From assembly GCF_001590905.1 (NCBI RefSeq), contig NZ_BCTT01000011.1, positions 1 through 64,000 of the forward strand: a DNA stretch of 64,000 nt, written 5' to 3'. This document shows positions 29,822-40,119 of the stretch, in pieces. This stretch comes from Serratia grimesii NBRC 13537 (GTDB lineage: Bacteria; Pseudomonadota; Gammaproteobacteria; Enterobacterales; Enterobacteriaceae). Numbering within the stretch: the stretch's first letter is position 1; each line of letters starts with the position of its first letter. Made by a program: the position numbers and the translations under genes. The notes under the pieces were generated by a model that saw nothing but the letters and a program-made list of their open reading frames with translations, was not told the origin of the DNA and searched no databases.

Positions 29822-30231
29822 TACAATCCATTATGAGAAGCCGAAAAACGGCCAACTCAATCCATGAGGTCAATAAACGGACGGCCAGCAGCCGGCCCGA
29901 AACAGCGAGCGACGATCACATTGCGGGGTTCTTTTTTGCTTGTGGCAAATAAGAATGTGGGTTTTTATTTTTCTAAATAATAATTAGTCTGCTTGTTTTT
30001 ATTTCTAATAAACCTGCGTTTATTAATCACAAGAAGGTAATTAAAAAAGTAAATTAATTGTTTTTCCCGCTCTTGTCGTTATAGGCGGTTATCGGCAGTT
30101 ATAAGAAGAATCTGAGTTTTTATTTATCGGTGGGATAATAGAGGATGGGGATTATTCTGACAATCCGACCAGTGGGAAATACGAAATTTCGTAGAAAGAT
30201 GGGGCGCAGTCATTTGCGCCCCGGAGTGAAA
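29822..30231. promoter_or_regulatory. AT-rich upstream region of shlBA
   Basis: This 410-base gap between shlB and the end of the PanS-like gene holds no supportable gene. It is strongly AT-rich between about 29940 and 30130, unlike its surroundings, which suggests a regulated, possibly H-NS-bound promoter. An A/T stretch at 29975-29992 could hold a Fur site but does not match the consensus convincingly. Confidence 0.4.
30201..30222 (-). terminator. Terminator of the PanS-like gene
   Basis: An 8-bp stem (GGGGCGCA/TGCGCCCC) with a 6-base loop lies 10 bases past the stop. On the minus strand ATCTTTCT follows. It resembles the hairpins after iclR and lysC. Confidence 0.55.
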
Positions 30232-31149
30232 TTATTTTTTGTTGATCGGCCGACCGGACCAGTAACCCGCCAGCAGCGAACCGGACAGGTTATGCCACAC
30301 AGAGAACAGGGCACCCGGTAGTGCAGCCAGTGGTGAGAAGTAGATTTTGCCCAATGTGGCCGCCAACCCGGAGTTTTGCATACCCACCTCAATCGCCAGC
30401 GTACGGCAGGTGGACTCGTCAAAGCCAAACAGCTTGCCGCCCCAGTAACCGCTCAACAGCCCGATGGCGTTATGCAGGATCACCGCGATGATCACCACCA
30501 GCCCAACCGAGGCGATATGACTTTGGCTGCCTGCCACTACGGCACTGATGATGGCCAAAATACAGATCATCGACAGCGCCGGCAGGATAGGCTCAATACG
30601 TTTGACCGTTTTGGTGAAGGTGTGATGGACGATCAACCCCAGACCGATAGGGATCACCACGATCTGCAGAATACTGAGTAGCATACCCATGACGTCGACG
30701 CTGATCTCGGTATCAACGTATAAGCGGGTCAGCAGTGGAGTTGCGAAGACGCCGACCAACGTAGAAACCGCTGAGATGGTCACGGACAGCGCAACATCGC
30801 CTTTTGCCAGATAGATCATGACGTTGGAAGCGGTCCCGCTGGCGACGCTACCGACCAACACCATGCCAGCGGAAAGATCCGGTGGCATATGGAACAGGAT
30901 CGCCAGCAGCCAGGCCGCCAGAGGCATGATCAGGTAATGCAGAAAGATCCCCGCCGCCACTGGACCAGGACGAGATAACACGCGCTTAAAGTCATCCAGC
31001 CGCAGCGTGACGCCCATGGCGAACATAATCAGCATCAGCAGCGGGCTGACGAAGGGGCCGATACCGGTAAAGGTGGTGGGTGTGAAGTAGGCGGCGACGG
31101 CGAGCAACACCGCCCACAGGGGGAATAATCGGGTAAATTTTGCCAGCAT
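30232..31149 (-). CDS. panS: Bile acid:sodium symporter family transporter (PanS-like)
   Basis: It is an inner-membrane transporter of the BASS family, 305 residues with about ten membrane segments and a short basic C-terminus. Family segments include [38 protein letters not shown] and [20 protein letters not shown]. It resembles the enterobacterial ketopantoate/pantothenate transporter PanS; other BASS substrates cannot be excluded. It stands alone downstream of lysC on the same strand, separated by a hairpin. It is absent from this place in E. coli. Confidence 0.65.
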   Translation of the reverse strand: MLAKFTRLFPLWAVLLAVAAYFTPTTFTGIGPFVSPLLMLIMFAMGVTLRLDDFKRVLSRPGPVAAGIFLHYLIMPLAAWLLAILFHMPPDLSAGMVLVGSVASGTASNVMIYLAKGDVALSVTISAVSTLVGVFATPLLTRLYVDTEISVDVMGMLLSILQIVVIPIGLGLIVHHTFTKTVKRIEPILPALSMICILAIISAVVAGSQSHIASVGLVVIIAVILHNAIGLLSGYWGGKLFGFDESTCRTLAIEVGMQNSGLAATLGKIYFSPLAALPGALFSVWHNLSGSLLAGYWSGRPINKK

Positions 31150-31255
31150 GAATGAGGTTTTCCTTAGCCAAATAGAACGATGGGGTGGAGTTGTGTTTTT
31201 TTGCGAGTTCAGCGGACTGAACCCCTACGGTTATGAACTGATTTTTTAGATGTAG

Positions 31256-31275
31256 GGGCGCAGCATGCTGCGCCC
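31256..31275 (-). terminator. lysC terminator palindrome
   Basis: A perfect 20-base palindrome, GGGCGCAGCATGCTGCGCCC, lies 19 bases past the lysC stop. Weaker outer pairing exists between ACCCCTAC (31220-31227) and GTAGGGG (31252-31258). It probably ends lysC transcription. Its core is shared with the hairpins at 11025 and 30201. Confidence 0.6.
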
Positions 31276-31293
31276 GCAAGGGATGATAATAGT

Positions 31294-32661
31294 TTATTCG
31301 AACAGATTGTGATGCAGGGTGCGTACTACTTGCTCGGCGTCGTTACCTGGAACCAGGAAGCACAGGTTATAGCTGCTGGCGCCGTAGCAAATCATGCGGA
31401 TATTGAATGGGTCGAGTACGCCGAACACCTCTTTACCCACGCCGCAGGCCTGGGAAAGCTTATTGCCGATCAGCGCTACCAGAGCCAGATTTTCTTCTAC
31501 TTCCACCCGACATAGAGACGACAGCTCGGTCAGCAGTGAGGTCGTTAACAGGCTACCACCCGTTGAGGTTGAACCCGTTGTATCCATTGTCAGTGCGACG
31601 CTGACTTCGGAAGTGGTAATCAAATCCACCGAGATATTATGACGTGCCAGAATGTTGAACACTTCGGCCAGAAAACCGCGTGCGTGCAGCATGTTAAGGC
31701 TGTGCAGTGTCAGCAGGGTTTGCTTACGGCGCAGTGCCAGTGCGCGGAACAGCGGTGGGTTCTCGGTTGTGTTACACACCAAGGTGCCCCCGGCGGAAGG
31801 GTCTTTACTTGAGCCGACAAACACAGGGATATCGCTGCGAACAGCTGGCAACAGAGTCGCTGGGTGCAGAACTTTTGCACCAAAGGTCGCCATTTCCGCA
31901 GCTTCTTCGAAACCGATTTTATCAATGCGTTTTGCTGCGGGTACTACGCGTGGATCGGTGGTGTAGATGCCCGGCACGTCGGTCCAGATATCCACGCGAC
32001 TGGCACTTAGCGCTTCGCCCAGCAGTGCCGCAGTGTAATCGCTGCCGCCGCGGCCTAGCGTAGTTGTGCGGCCTTTTGGCTCGCTGCCGATAAAGCCTTG
32101 AGTGACCACCAACGCTTCCTGCAGACGCGGCTTGAGTAACGTTTGGGCTAATTGACTCAGCGCTGCGCTGTCCGGTGTGGCGCGCCCGAAATGGTCATCG
32201 GTGTGCATGACTTTACGTACGTCAAACCATTCTGCCTGCACGTTGCGAGCGCGAAGGATCTCAACGAACAGCAGGGTAGACATCAATTCGCCGTGGCTGA
32301 CCAGTTCGTCGGTCAGCGCTGTTGAGGTCGCCAGTGCCGCTGCTTCAGACAGCATGGCGATATTTTCCAACATGCGGTCGATTTCATCGCGGATCACGGC
32401 CGGGTTGTCGAGACGATCAAGGATGGCGTATTGGATGCGGCGAATTTCATCGAGCTGGTAAGTGCGCTTGTCGGCATCACTGCCTTCGGCCAGAGCCACC
32501 AACAGATTGGTGACGCCCGCGGAAGCGGACAAGACCACCAGACGTACGTCCGGATTGGATAGGACGACGTCGGCGCTGCGATTCATGGCTTCATAATCAG
32601 CAACGCTGGTGCCGCCGAATTTGGCGACAACGGTGGAATTCTGGGGTGCTGCTTGGTTCAT
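31294..32661 (-). CDS. lysC: Lysine-sensitive aspartokinase III
   Basis: It phosphorylates aspartate, the first step to lysine, threonine and methionine, and is feedback-inhibited by lysine. The 455 residues begin with an N-terminal extension of a few residues relative to E. coli, then VVAKFGGTSVADYEAMNRS. The kinase domain (about 1-300) carries TTTLGRGGSDYTA and FGAKVLHPATLLP; two ACT domains follow (SVDLITTSEVSVALT). CACGAGG lies eight bases before the start. It is monocistronic and controlled by the lysine riboswitch in its leader. Confidence 0.97.
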   Translation of the reverse strand: MNQAAPQNSTVVAKFGGTSVADYEAMNRSADVVLSNPDVRLVVLSASAGVTNLLVALAEGSDADKRTYQLDEIRRIQYAILDRLDNPAVIRDEIDRMLENIAMLSEAAALATSTALTDELVSHGELMSTLLFVEILRARNVQAEWFDVRKVMHTDDHFGRATPDSAALSQLAQTLLKPRLQEALVVTQGFIGSEPKGRTTTLGRGGSDYTAALLGEALSASRVDIWTDVPGIYTTDPRVVPAAKRIDKIGFEEAAEMATFGAKVLHPATLLPAVRSDIPVFVGSSKDPSAGGTLVCNTTENPPLFRALALRRKQTLLTLHSLNMLHARGFLAEVFNILARHNISVDLITTSEVSVALTMDTTGSTSTGGSLLTTSLLTELSSLCRVEVEENLALVALIGNKLSQACGVGKEVFGVLDPFNIRMICYGASSYNLCFLVPGNDAEQVVRTLHHNLFE

Positions 32662-32774
32662 GTAAAAACCTCGTGTCAGGGTGGCTCTATTCAGAGAGCG
32701 CTTTTTTCATAGCCTTGGCACAAGGGAGGAGCGATAAACAGGGGGCAGGCGTAGAGGTTAACGCTACGATACAC

Positions 32775-32960
32775 CCAGAAGCGCCCCACCTTGCTGACTG
32801 CCCTTACGGACAATCCCTGGTGACAACTCAGGGGATTCAGCCCCTGTAGCCGATATGATGAATGCCGCGCATCACCTTACCTCGGCGTCGCTCCCCCTCA
32901 AGCGTCGTCATTGGAGAACGGCTCCTCTGACACTCTACCTGGGCGACGCACCTCTTCTGG
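32775..32960 (-). promoter_or_regulatory. Lysine riboswitch (L box) in the lysC leader
   Basis: The minus-strand leader of lysC holds the conserved core of the lysine aptamer. Stem P1 pairs CCAGAAG (32954-32960) with CTTCTGG (32775-32781). In order it shows AGAGGTGCGTCGCCCAGGTA, GAGGAGCC, GAGGGGGAGCGACGCCGAGG, CGGCTACAGGGGCTGAATCC and GAGTTGTCACC, all hallmarks of this class. A separate hairpin (CTTGCACAC/GTGTGCAAG, 32961-32981) precedes it. The remaining leader (32662-32774) would hold the expression platform; no classical terminator is obvious there. Confidence 0.93.
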
Positions 32961-33016
32961 CTTGCACACGGGGTGTGCAAGTAGGCTGTTAGGAATAGCC
33001 GGTAATCGCGCTGCTG

Positions 33017-34825
33017 TCAACGTCCAGACGTTGAGGGATTTTCATCTTGTACCAGTGCAATCAGCGTACAGGGCATCGCTGGGACGAAACCGGAACCGAT
33101 CGGCTGCAGTGTGCCGTCCTCCCGCTGACTGAATAGCGGAATAACACCCTGATGTTTCTCAAGATACTCCAGCCAGCCAAAGTTCTCGTTTAGTTTGGTG
33201 GCTTTGATGGTCGCCCCGTGAGCGATCAGGCTGCTTAACCGCCCGTAGGTGGCCTCTTGATTAAACAAAACTTCATGTCGACGGAAGCGTGAGCTTTCGC
33301 CACTGTTGCCGCGACCTTTCAGTGGGGCACCGGAGCGGATAGCGAACACCTGCCCGTCGCCAAAAATATGGCCGAAGTGATAGACCGCCAGTGCATTCTG
33401 ATGGCGGTTGGGCGACAGTGCCAGCACTTGCGCAGTATCGCTGAGATCAAGGAAGTTCTCGGCGTGTTCGGAGTAAGCATGTCCATAATACGCGGGAATG
33501 CCGTCCATTCGTGCCTGGCGGTAATATTCCCAGCTACTGTCAGTAACAATCACCGGGATATTCATTTTCATCAGTGCCTGTGCCAGCATGCGTGCCACGC
33601 TATTGGCTCCGACGATCAGCACCCCACGTGGTTTTTGCTGCTGAACCCGCAACCAGCGCGCCATCATGCCACTGGTCAGGCTTTGTAGCACCACAGTACC
33701 AATGATCACGGCAAATACCACGGTCACCAGACGATCGGCGCCTGGGTAACCGCTGCGTTGCAATGTCAGGGCGAATAATGAACTCACCGCAGCGGCGACG
33801 ATGCCGCGTGGAGCTATCCAACACAGCAGCAGGCGATCGCGCCAGTGCAAGGACGAGCGCCAGGTTGACACAGCAATACACAGTGGACGGGCGATAAACT
33901 GCACCACCAGAAGCAGACCCAGCAGCGGCCAGCCCATGTTCCACAGTGCCTGGACATCAAGCCGCGCGGCCAAGATGATAAACAGCGCCGAAATCAGGAT
34001 TGCCGACAGTTCTTCTTTAAAGGCCAGTATGTCACTGGTATCCACATCACGCATATTGGCCAGCCAGATACCCATCACCGTGACGGTCAGCAGGCCGGAT
34101 TCGTCGGCAATGGCATTAGACACGCCAAAGGCGGTAAGCATAATTGCCAGTACTGCAAGGTTTTGCAGGTAGCGTGGTAGCCAAACACGGCGTAGTGCCA
34201 GGCCCAGCAGGTAACCGAATAATGCGCCAGCGACCAGGCCGACAGCGGCGGTAATGCCCAGAGTGTAGAACAGGTGAGTATAGGATTCTGAATGCTGCTT
34301 CAGCACGATAAATTCAAACACCAGCAGCGTAAAGATAGCGCCGACCGGGTCGATCACGATGCCTTCCCAGCGCAGTACCTGGTTGATATTGGCATTTGGC
34401 CGCACTACACGCATCAGCGGGGCAATGACTGTTGGACCGGTGACGACGGTGACTGCGCCGATCAGCGCAGCCAGTTCCGGCGGAAAGTCCAGCAGCCACC
34501 AGCAGGCCACACCGATCACCAGGAATGTGATCAGCATACCGATGGTGACCAGATTGCGCACCACGCCGCCGAGACCACGTATCTCCTCGACGCGTAGTGT
34601 CAGCGCTCCTTCAAACAGAATAATGGCGACCGACAGCGACACCAGCGGGAACAGAAGATCGCCGAACAGCGCATCTGGCTGAACCAGGTGCACCACCGGT
34701 CCTAGCACGATACCAAATACCAGCAGTGGCAAAATGGCCGGCAAGCGTAATAACCAGGCTAACCACTGTGCTAATAACGAACTTAATCCAATAACCACCA
34801 ACATCAACGGGGCAGATAATTCCAT
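33017..34825 (-). CDS. CPA1-family sodium/proton antiporter with C-terminal nucleotide-binding domain
   Basis: It is an inner-membrane Na+/H+ or K+/H+ exchanger of the NhaP type. The 602 residues contain an N-terminal exchanger domain of about 12-13 membrane segments (1 to about 390), with GAVTVVTGPTVIAPLMRV and EGIVIDPVGAIFTLLVFEF carrying the transport-site aspartates. A Rossmann domain of the TrkA-N type follows (GVLIVGANSVARMLAQALM near 405), suggesting control by a nucleotide. It is transcribed alone. The ion specificity is not readable from the sequence. Confidence 0.85.
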   Translation of the reverse strand: MELSAPLMLVVIGLSSLLAQWLAWLLRLPAILPLLVFGIVLGPVVHLVQPDALFGDLLFPLVSLSVAIILFEGALTLRVEEIRGLGGVVRNLVTIGMLITFLVIGVACWWLLDFPPELAALIGAVTVVTGPTVIAPLMRVVRPNANINQVLRWEGIVIDPVGAIFTLLVFEFIVLKQHSESYTHLFYTLGITAAVGLVAGALFGYLLGLALRRVWLPRYLQNLAVLAIMLTAFGVSNAIADESGLLTVTVMGIWLANMRDVDTSDILAFKEELSAILISALFIILAARLDVQALWNMGWPLLGLLLVVQFIARPLCIAVSTWRSSLHWRDRLLLCWIAPRGIVAAAVSSLFALTLQRSGYPGADRLVTVVFAVIIGTVVLQSLTSGMMARWLRVQQQKPRGVLIVGANSVARMLAQALMKMNIPVIVTDSSWEYYRQARMDGIPAYYGHAYSEHAENFLDLSDTAQVLALSPNRHQNALAVYHFGHIFGDGQVFAIRSGAPLKGRGNSGESSRFRRHEVLFNQEATYGRLSSLIAHGATIKATKLNENFGWLEYLEKHQGVIPLFSQREDGTLQPIGSGFVPAMPCTLIALVQDENPSTSGR

Positions 34826-35032
34826 AGTAATGTCCTTCGTCTTTCAAACTACAGCCTGGTTGGCCGCGCATCCTTAGCCTAATTACGTCAATGACGTGGT
34901 GATAATCTGACACAGTTTAGTGACAGTTAAGTAACCCTGATAACAGGCTATTATCCAAAAGTATAGGGGAAGAGCTGAAACGATGCGGCTGCGTTTAACA
35001 GTTAGCACCTATCGCAAGAAAAGAGATCATAA

Positions 35033-36745
<1,713 letters not shown>

Positions 36746-36770
36746 TCGCAGCTTGAATTGATGCCAATAA

Positions 36771-36796
36771 AAAACCCGCCGCGGCGGGTTTTTTTA
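36771..36796. terminator. Bidirectional terminator between pgi and wzi
   Basis: The palindrome AAACCCGCCGCGGCGGGTTT is preceded by A-rich and followed by T-rich sequence (TTTTTTT on plus). It serves both convergent genes. Confidence 0.88.
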
Positions 36797-36807
36797 CGTC
36801 TGGAGGA

Positions 36808-38244
36808 TTACAGATTGATTGGCACTTCGAAACTAATGCCTGCACCCACGTCATCGGCGGTGCTGGCATGACTATTGGTGTACCACAGGCTGGTATCAAA
36901 CTTGACCTGTGAGTCGAAGTTGTAGCCCCAACCTAACTGAATGCCTTTCAGCGTGTCAGATTTCGGGAATGCCTGGTTAATTGACTGGCTGTTTGGATTC
37001 ACTTTGGCGTATACCAAGCGTGTGCTCCAGCGTTGGCCATCGTCCAGCACCATTTCTACGCGGCCAGACAGCATTTGGCCGTCACCACCCATCGCGTGGC
37101 CCAGCGGGTAACCCTGCTGGTAGTAGCCACCTTTATAAGTGTAATGGGTGTAAACATAGTTTTTACGGCTCATGTCTGAGCGGGTATCCGCCCCTTCGAT
37201 AGACCAGTTGATGGTAGTTGGGCCCCATTCCGGATGACCTTCTAAACCTAACAGGTAGGTGTTTTGTGAAGGCAGGAAACCGGCCTCATCTTCACCGACC
37301 AACTGACCGTACAGGCTGACAGGTAAGCCAATCAGTGGCTGCATTTTCAGCTTGAAGTCGAAACCGGCGAGCTGGTTACCCGGATCGTTGCCTTGGCCCG
37401 AATCATCGTTGTCTTTACCTCTAAAGGCATCCCAGAAGGAACTCCACGACTGCGGACGACCTTCACCACCCCATTGCATGATGCGCGATGCACCCAACTC
37501 AAGGAAGTTGGTTGGCATCATGGTAAAACGACCGCCAATCAGTTTGGTGTGTGGTACAGCAGTATATTGCGACAACTGGCCAGCGGTAATTTGATACTGC
37601 CAGCGGCCAATCCACGACAACCAAGGTGTTTCAAACGGCGATTGGTCAGCGCGTTGGAGCATGAAACCTGCGACCGGACGTGCTGCGTCTGAGCGGATCA
37701 GACTGCCGTCATAACCTGGGCCCCACCATTGGGATACTTCACCAAAGGACAGCCATTGGTTCCAGATTTTCACCGCACCGTAAGAGCCTTGCATATTGAA
37801 TTTGGAACCGTCGCTAACACGCTGATCGCCTTCGACAGAACCCTGAACGCGCACGTCCCAGAACTCACCGTTTGCGCCTGCGCCAATAGTGAGGCGATCG
37901 TCGGCATATTCGTTTTGACCAAAGCCCTGTGGCGTGCCAGGTTTGTCGGTGGAAGCATAGCCACTCACACGGATATTGGCTTTCAGTTCCCCGACACGGC
38001 GTTGAACACGGTCGATGACATTTTTCTCGGTATTCGTGACTGGTTTGGCTTGTGAGATAACCGAGCTGATTTCTTCCTGGCTCAGTGGCCAAGTGGACAG
38101 ACTGACGTTGATGACGCCACGGTCGGACAGCCAGGCGAGGTCATTACGCAGGTCATTATCAGGGGTGACCAATCCGCTGGCATGGCTGCTCAATGCACAG
38201 GTAAACAGGCCCGCGGCGACCAGTCCGTTAAGCTTAGCGCGCAT
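36808..38244 (-). CDS. wzi: Outer-membrane capsule-assembly protein Wzi
   Basis: Wzi is an 18-stranded outer-membrane beta-barrel lectin that anchors group 1 capsule to the cell surface. The 478 residues match Klebsiella/E. coli Wzi (about 477). A signal peptide ends near residue 22 (SHA/SG). The N-terminal helical bundle begins TPDNDLRNDLAWLSDRGVIN; WWGPGYDGSLIRSDAARPV and GASRIMQWGGEGRPQSWSS are family segments. It stands alone, with no wza-wzb-wzc or other capsule genes nearby, and occupies the place of yjbEFGH in E. coli. Its partner polysaccharide must be made elsewhere. Confidence 0.93.
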   Translation of the reverse strand: MRAKLNGLVAAGLFTCALSSHASGLVTPDNDLRNDLAWLSDRGVINVSLSTWPLSQEEISSVISQAKPVTNTEKNVIDRVQRRVGELKANIRVSGYASTDKPGTPQGFGQNEYADDRLTIGAGANGEFWDVRVQGSVEGDQRVSDGSKFNMQGSYGAVKIWNQWLSFGEVSQWWGPGYDGSLIRSDAARPVAGFMLQRADQSPFETPWLSWIGRWQYQITAGQLSQYTAVPHTKLIGGRFTMMPTNFLELGASRIMQWGGEGRPQSWSSFWDAFRGKDNDDSGQGNDPGNQLAGFDFKLKMQPLIGLPVSLYGQLVGEDEAGFLPSQNTYLLGLEGHPEWGPTTINWSIEGADTRSDMSRKNYVYTHYTYKGGYYQQGYPLGHAMGGDGQMLSGRVEMVLDDGQRWSTRLVYAKVNPNSQSINQAFPKSDTLKGIQLGWGYNFDSQVKFDTSLWYTNSHASTADDVGAGISFEVPINL

Positions 38245-38465
38245 AAATATTCCCTTGTTAATTCGAGTTGTTTGTTTTATGTAAAGATCTATGACCCATC
38301 ATAGTGGACATTTCAATTTGCTACAAATATATCCATATGAAACATTTAAATGTAACCGGTTGAATAATATTTATTTTTTTATGCTTTTTTGGATATGTTA
38401 ATTTTTAAGATAATGCCTATGGTAGGATTCGCGGATAATTTCAGTGGTGTTAATGGGGAATATGT

Positions 38466-38873
38466 ATGGCAAAAACCTCCCGCTCAGTGATGGTGGCGAA
38501 AGGGTTACAACGGGTGTTGAACATTGGGCTGCTGCTGCTAGCGGCGATCCTGATCGTCTTTTTAGTGAAAGAAACCATTCATTTGGCGAAAGTCTTATTT
38601 GTAAACAACGAAGAGTCGACGTCTTATCTTCTGATTGAGGGAATTGTCATCTATTTCCTCTATTTTGAGTTTATTGCCTTGATTGTGAAGTATTTCGAGT
38701 CGGGTTATCACTTTCCTTTACGTTACTTTATTTATATCGGTATCACCGCGATTATCCGTTTGATCATTGTGGATCATGAAAATCCAATAGATACGCTAAT
38801 TTATTCTGCGGCGATATTGTTGCTGGTGGTGACGCTTTATCTGGCTAATACCGACCGATTAAAGCGCGAATAA
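38466..38873 (+). CDS. psiE: Phosphate-starvation-inducible membrane protein PsiE
   Basis: The 135-residue protein has four membrane segments and a conserved [22 protein letters not shown] region. It matches E. coli PsiE in length and in its place next to malG. Its biochemical role is unknown; in E. coli it is induced by phosphate starvation through PhoB and repressed by CRP. I see no convincing Pho box in the 221-base AT-rich gap to wzi. Confidence 0.93.
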   Translation: MAKTSRSVMVAKGLQRVLNIGLLLLAAILIVFLVKETIHLAKVLFVNNEESTSYLLIEGIVIYFLYFEFIALIVKYFESGYHFPLRYFIYIGITAIIRLIIVDHENPIDTLIYSAAILLLVVTLYLANTDRLKRE

Positions 38874-39000
38874 ATACCCGTCATACTTGAAGCTGCGGCG
38901 GCGTTTGCTGCACGTGCGCACCCCAGTCACTTACGTTGAGTAAGCTCCTGGGGATTTACACGTTGGCCGCCTTGCTGCAACTCCAATTATTTGGGGTATA
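38874..39000. repeat. Dispersed palindromic repeat, copy 2
   Basis: This element of about 127 bases starts immediately after the psiE stop. Its outer arms, ATACCCGTCATACTTGAAGC and CAACTCCAATTATTTGGGGT, can pair. The centre holds GAGTAAGCTCCTGGGGA and TTGGCCGCC. Together with copy 3 it fills most of the 344-base gap between psiE and malG. Confidence 0.7.
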
Positions 39001-39004
39001 TCAA

Positions 39005-39031
39005 TAAAAAAGGCGGCCCGGAGAGGCCGCC
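39005..39031 (-). terminator. Terminator of malEFG
   Basis: A 7-bp stem (GGCGGCC/GGCCGCC) with a 6-base loop is followed on the minus strand by TTTTTT. It lies 187 bases past the malG stop, so repeat copy 3 is inside the malEFG 3' untranslated region. Confidence 0.7.
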
Positions 39032-39047
39032 GAAGACACAGGTATTG

Positions 39048-39172
39048 ATTACCCGTCGCCTTTCAAGCTGCAAGCGTTGTTAACTGTACTCGCCCATCTC
39101 ATTACTTACTAAAGTAAGCGCCTGAGGATGGGCGAGCTGGTCGCCTAGCTGTAACTTGAAATCCATAGGGTA
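39048..39172. repeat. Dispersed palindromic repeat, copy 3
   Basis: This third copy opens with ATTACCCGTCGCCTTTCAAG and closes with AACTTGAAATCCATAGGGTA, whose ends can pair. It has an internal AGTAAGCGCCTGAGGATGGG. The variant has CGCCCATC/GATGGGCG as an extra internal stem. It is separated from copy 2 only by the malEFG terminator. Confidence 0.65.
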
Positions 39173-39217
39173 AAGAAATAGAACGAAGTACATCAATCGC
39201 ATTGCAGTGGCACAAAA

Positions 39218-40108
39218 CTAACCTTTCACGCCGCCAGCCGTCAGGCCACCGACCAGCCAGCGCTGCGCCAGCAAGAAGACGGCGGTAATCGGAATCGCTG
39301 ACAGCACCGCCGCAGCGGCAAAGTCTCCCCACAGATAGTTCTGCGGGTTTAGATATTGCTGCATCCCAACCGCCAGCGTATAGCTGTTGACGTCGCGTAA
39401 TAGCAGTGAGGCCACCGGAACCTCGGTGATGGCAGCGATGAATGACAGAATAAATACTACGGCAAGAATCGGTACCGACAGCGGCAGTAACACTAAACGG
39501 AAGGCTTGCCACGGGCTGGCGCCGTCCAGTGCTGCCGCTTCTTCCAGCGAATTATCGATGGTTTCGAAATAGCCTTTGATAGTCCAGACGTGCAGCGCGA
39601 TACCGCCCATATAAGCGAAGATTACACCGCCATGCGTGTTCAAACCGATAAATGGAATGTATTGGCCCAGCCGATCGAACAACGCGTACAGTGCCACCAA
39701 TGACAACACTGCCGGGAACATCTGGAAAATCAGCATGCTTTTCAGCAGTGTGCTTTTGCCGCGAAAACGCATGCGAGCAAAGGCATAAGCACAGGTCGTG
39801 GACAATGTAACGATGCCGATGGCGGTGATCACCGCGATCTTAATTGAATTCCACAACCACAACAGGACCGGGAACGGCGGTGGGGTGACGCTGCCGTCGG
39901 CGTGTGTCACGCTCATGCCGAGCGCCAACCGCCAGTGATCCCAGGAAATTTGCTCCGGTATCAGGCTGCCGGTAGCAAAGTTGCCGGAGCGCAGTGAGAT
40001 AGTGACTACCATCAGCAGCGGGAACATGATCAGGGCGATAAAGCACAACATCAGTGTATGAGTCATCCACAGGCGCAGACGCTGGGATTTGGGTTGGACC
40101 ATAGCCAT
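39218..40108 (-). CDS. malG: Maltose/maltodextrin ABC permease MalG
   Basis: It forms the MalFG channel in the inner membrane. The 296 residues match E. coli MalG, beginning [10 protein letters not shown], with six membrane segments and the EAA loop [20 protein letters not shown]. The C-terminus [10 protein letters not shown] inserts into the MalF channel in the E. coli complex. It lies 11 bases downstream of malF and closes the malEFG operon. Confidence 0.97.
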   Translation of the reverse strand: MAMVQPKSQRLRLWMTHTLMLCFIALIMFPLLMVVTISLRSGNFATGSLIPEQISWDHWRLALGMSVTHADGSVTPPPFPVLLWLWNSIKIAVITAIGIVTLSTTCAYAFARMRFRGKSTLLKSMLIFQMFPAVLSLVALYALFDRLGQYIPFIGLNTHGGVIFAYMGGIALHVWTIKGYFETIDNSLEEAAALDGASPWQAFRLVLLPLSVPILAVVFILSFIAAITEVPVASLLLRDVNSYTLAVGMQQYLNPQNYLWGDFAAAAVLSAIPITAVFLLAQRWLVGGLTAGGVKG

Positions 40109-40119
40109 TATTTTTCTCC

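Noticed and set aside
29975-29992. Fur box upstream of shlB
   Set aside because: The AT-rich stretch lacks a convincing match to the 19-base Fur consensus, so it is not listed as a site.
38245-38465. Pho box in front of psiE
   Set aside because: No pair of CTGTCA-type direct repeats with proper spacing was visible.
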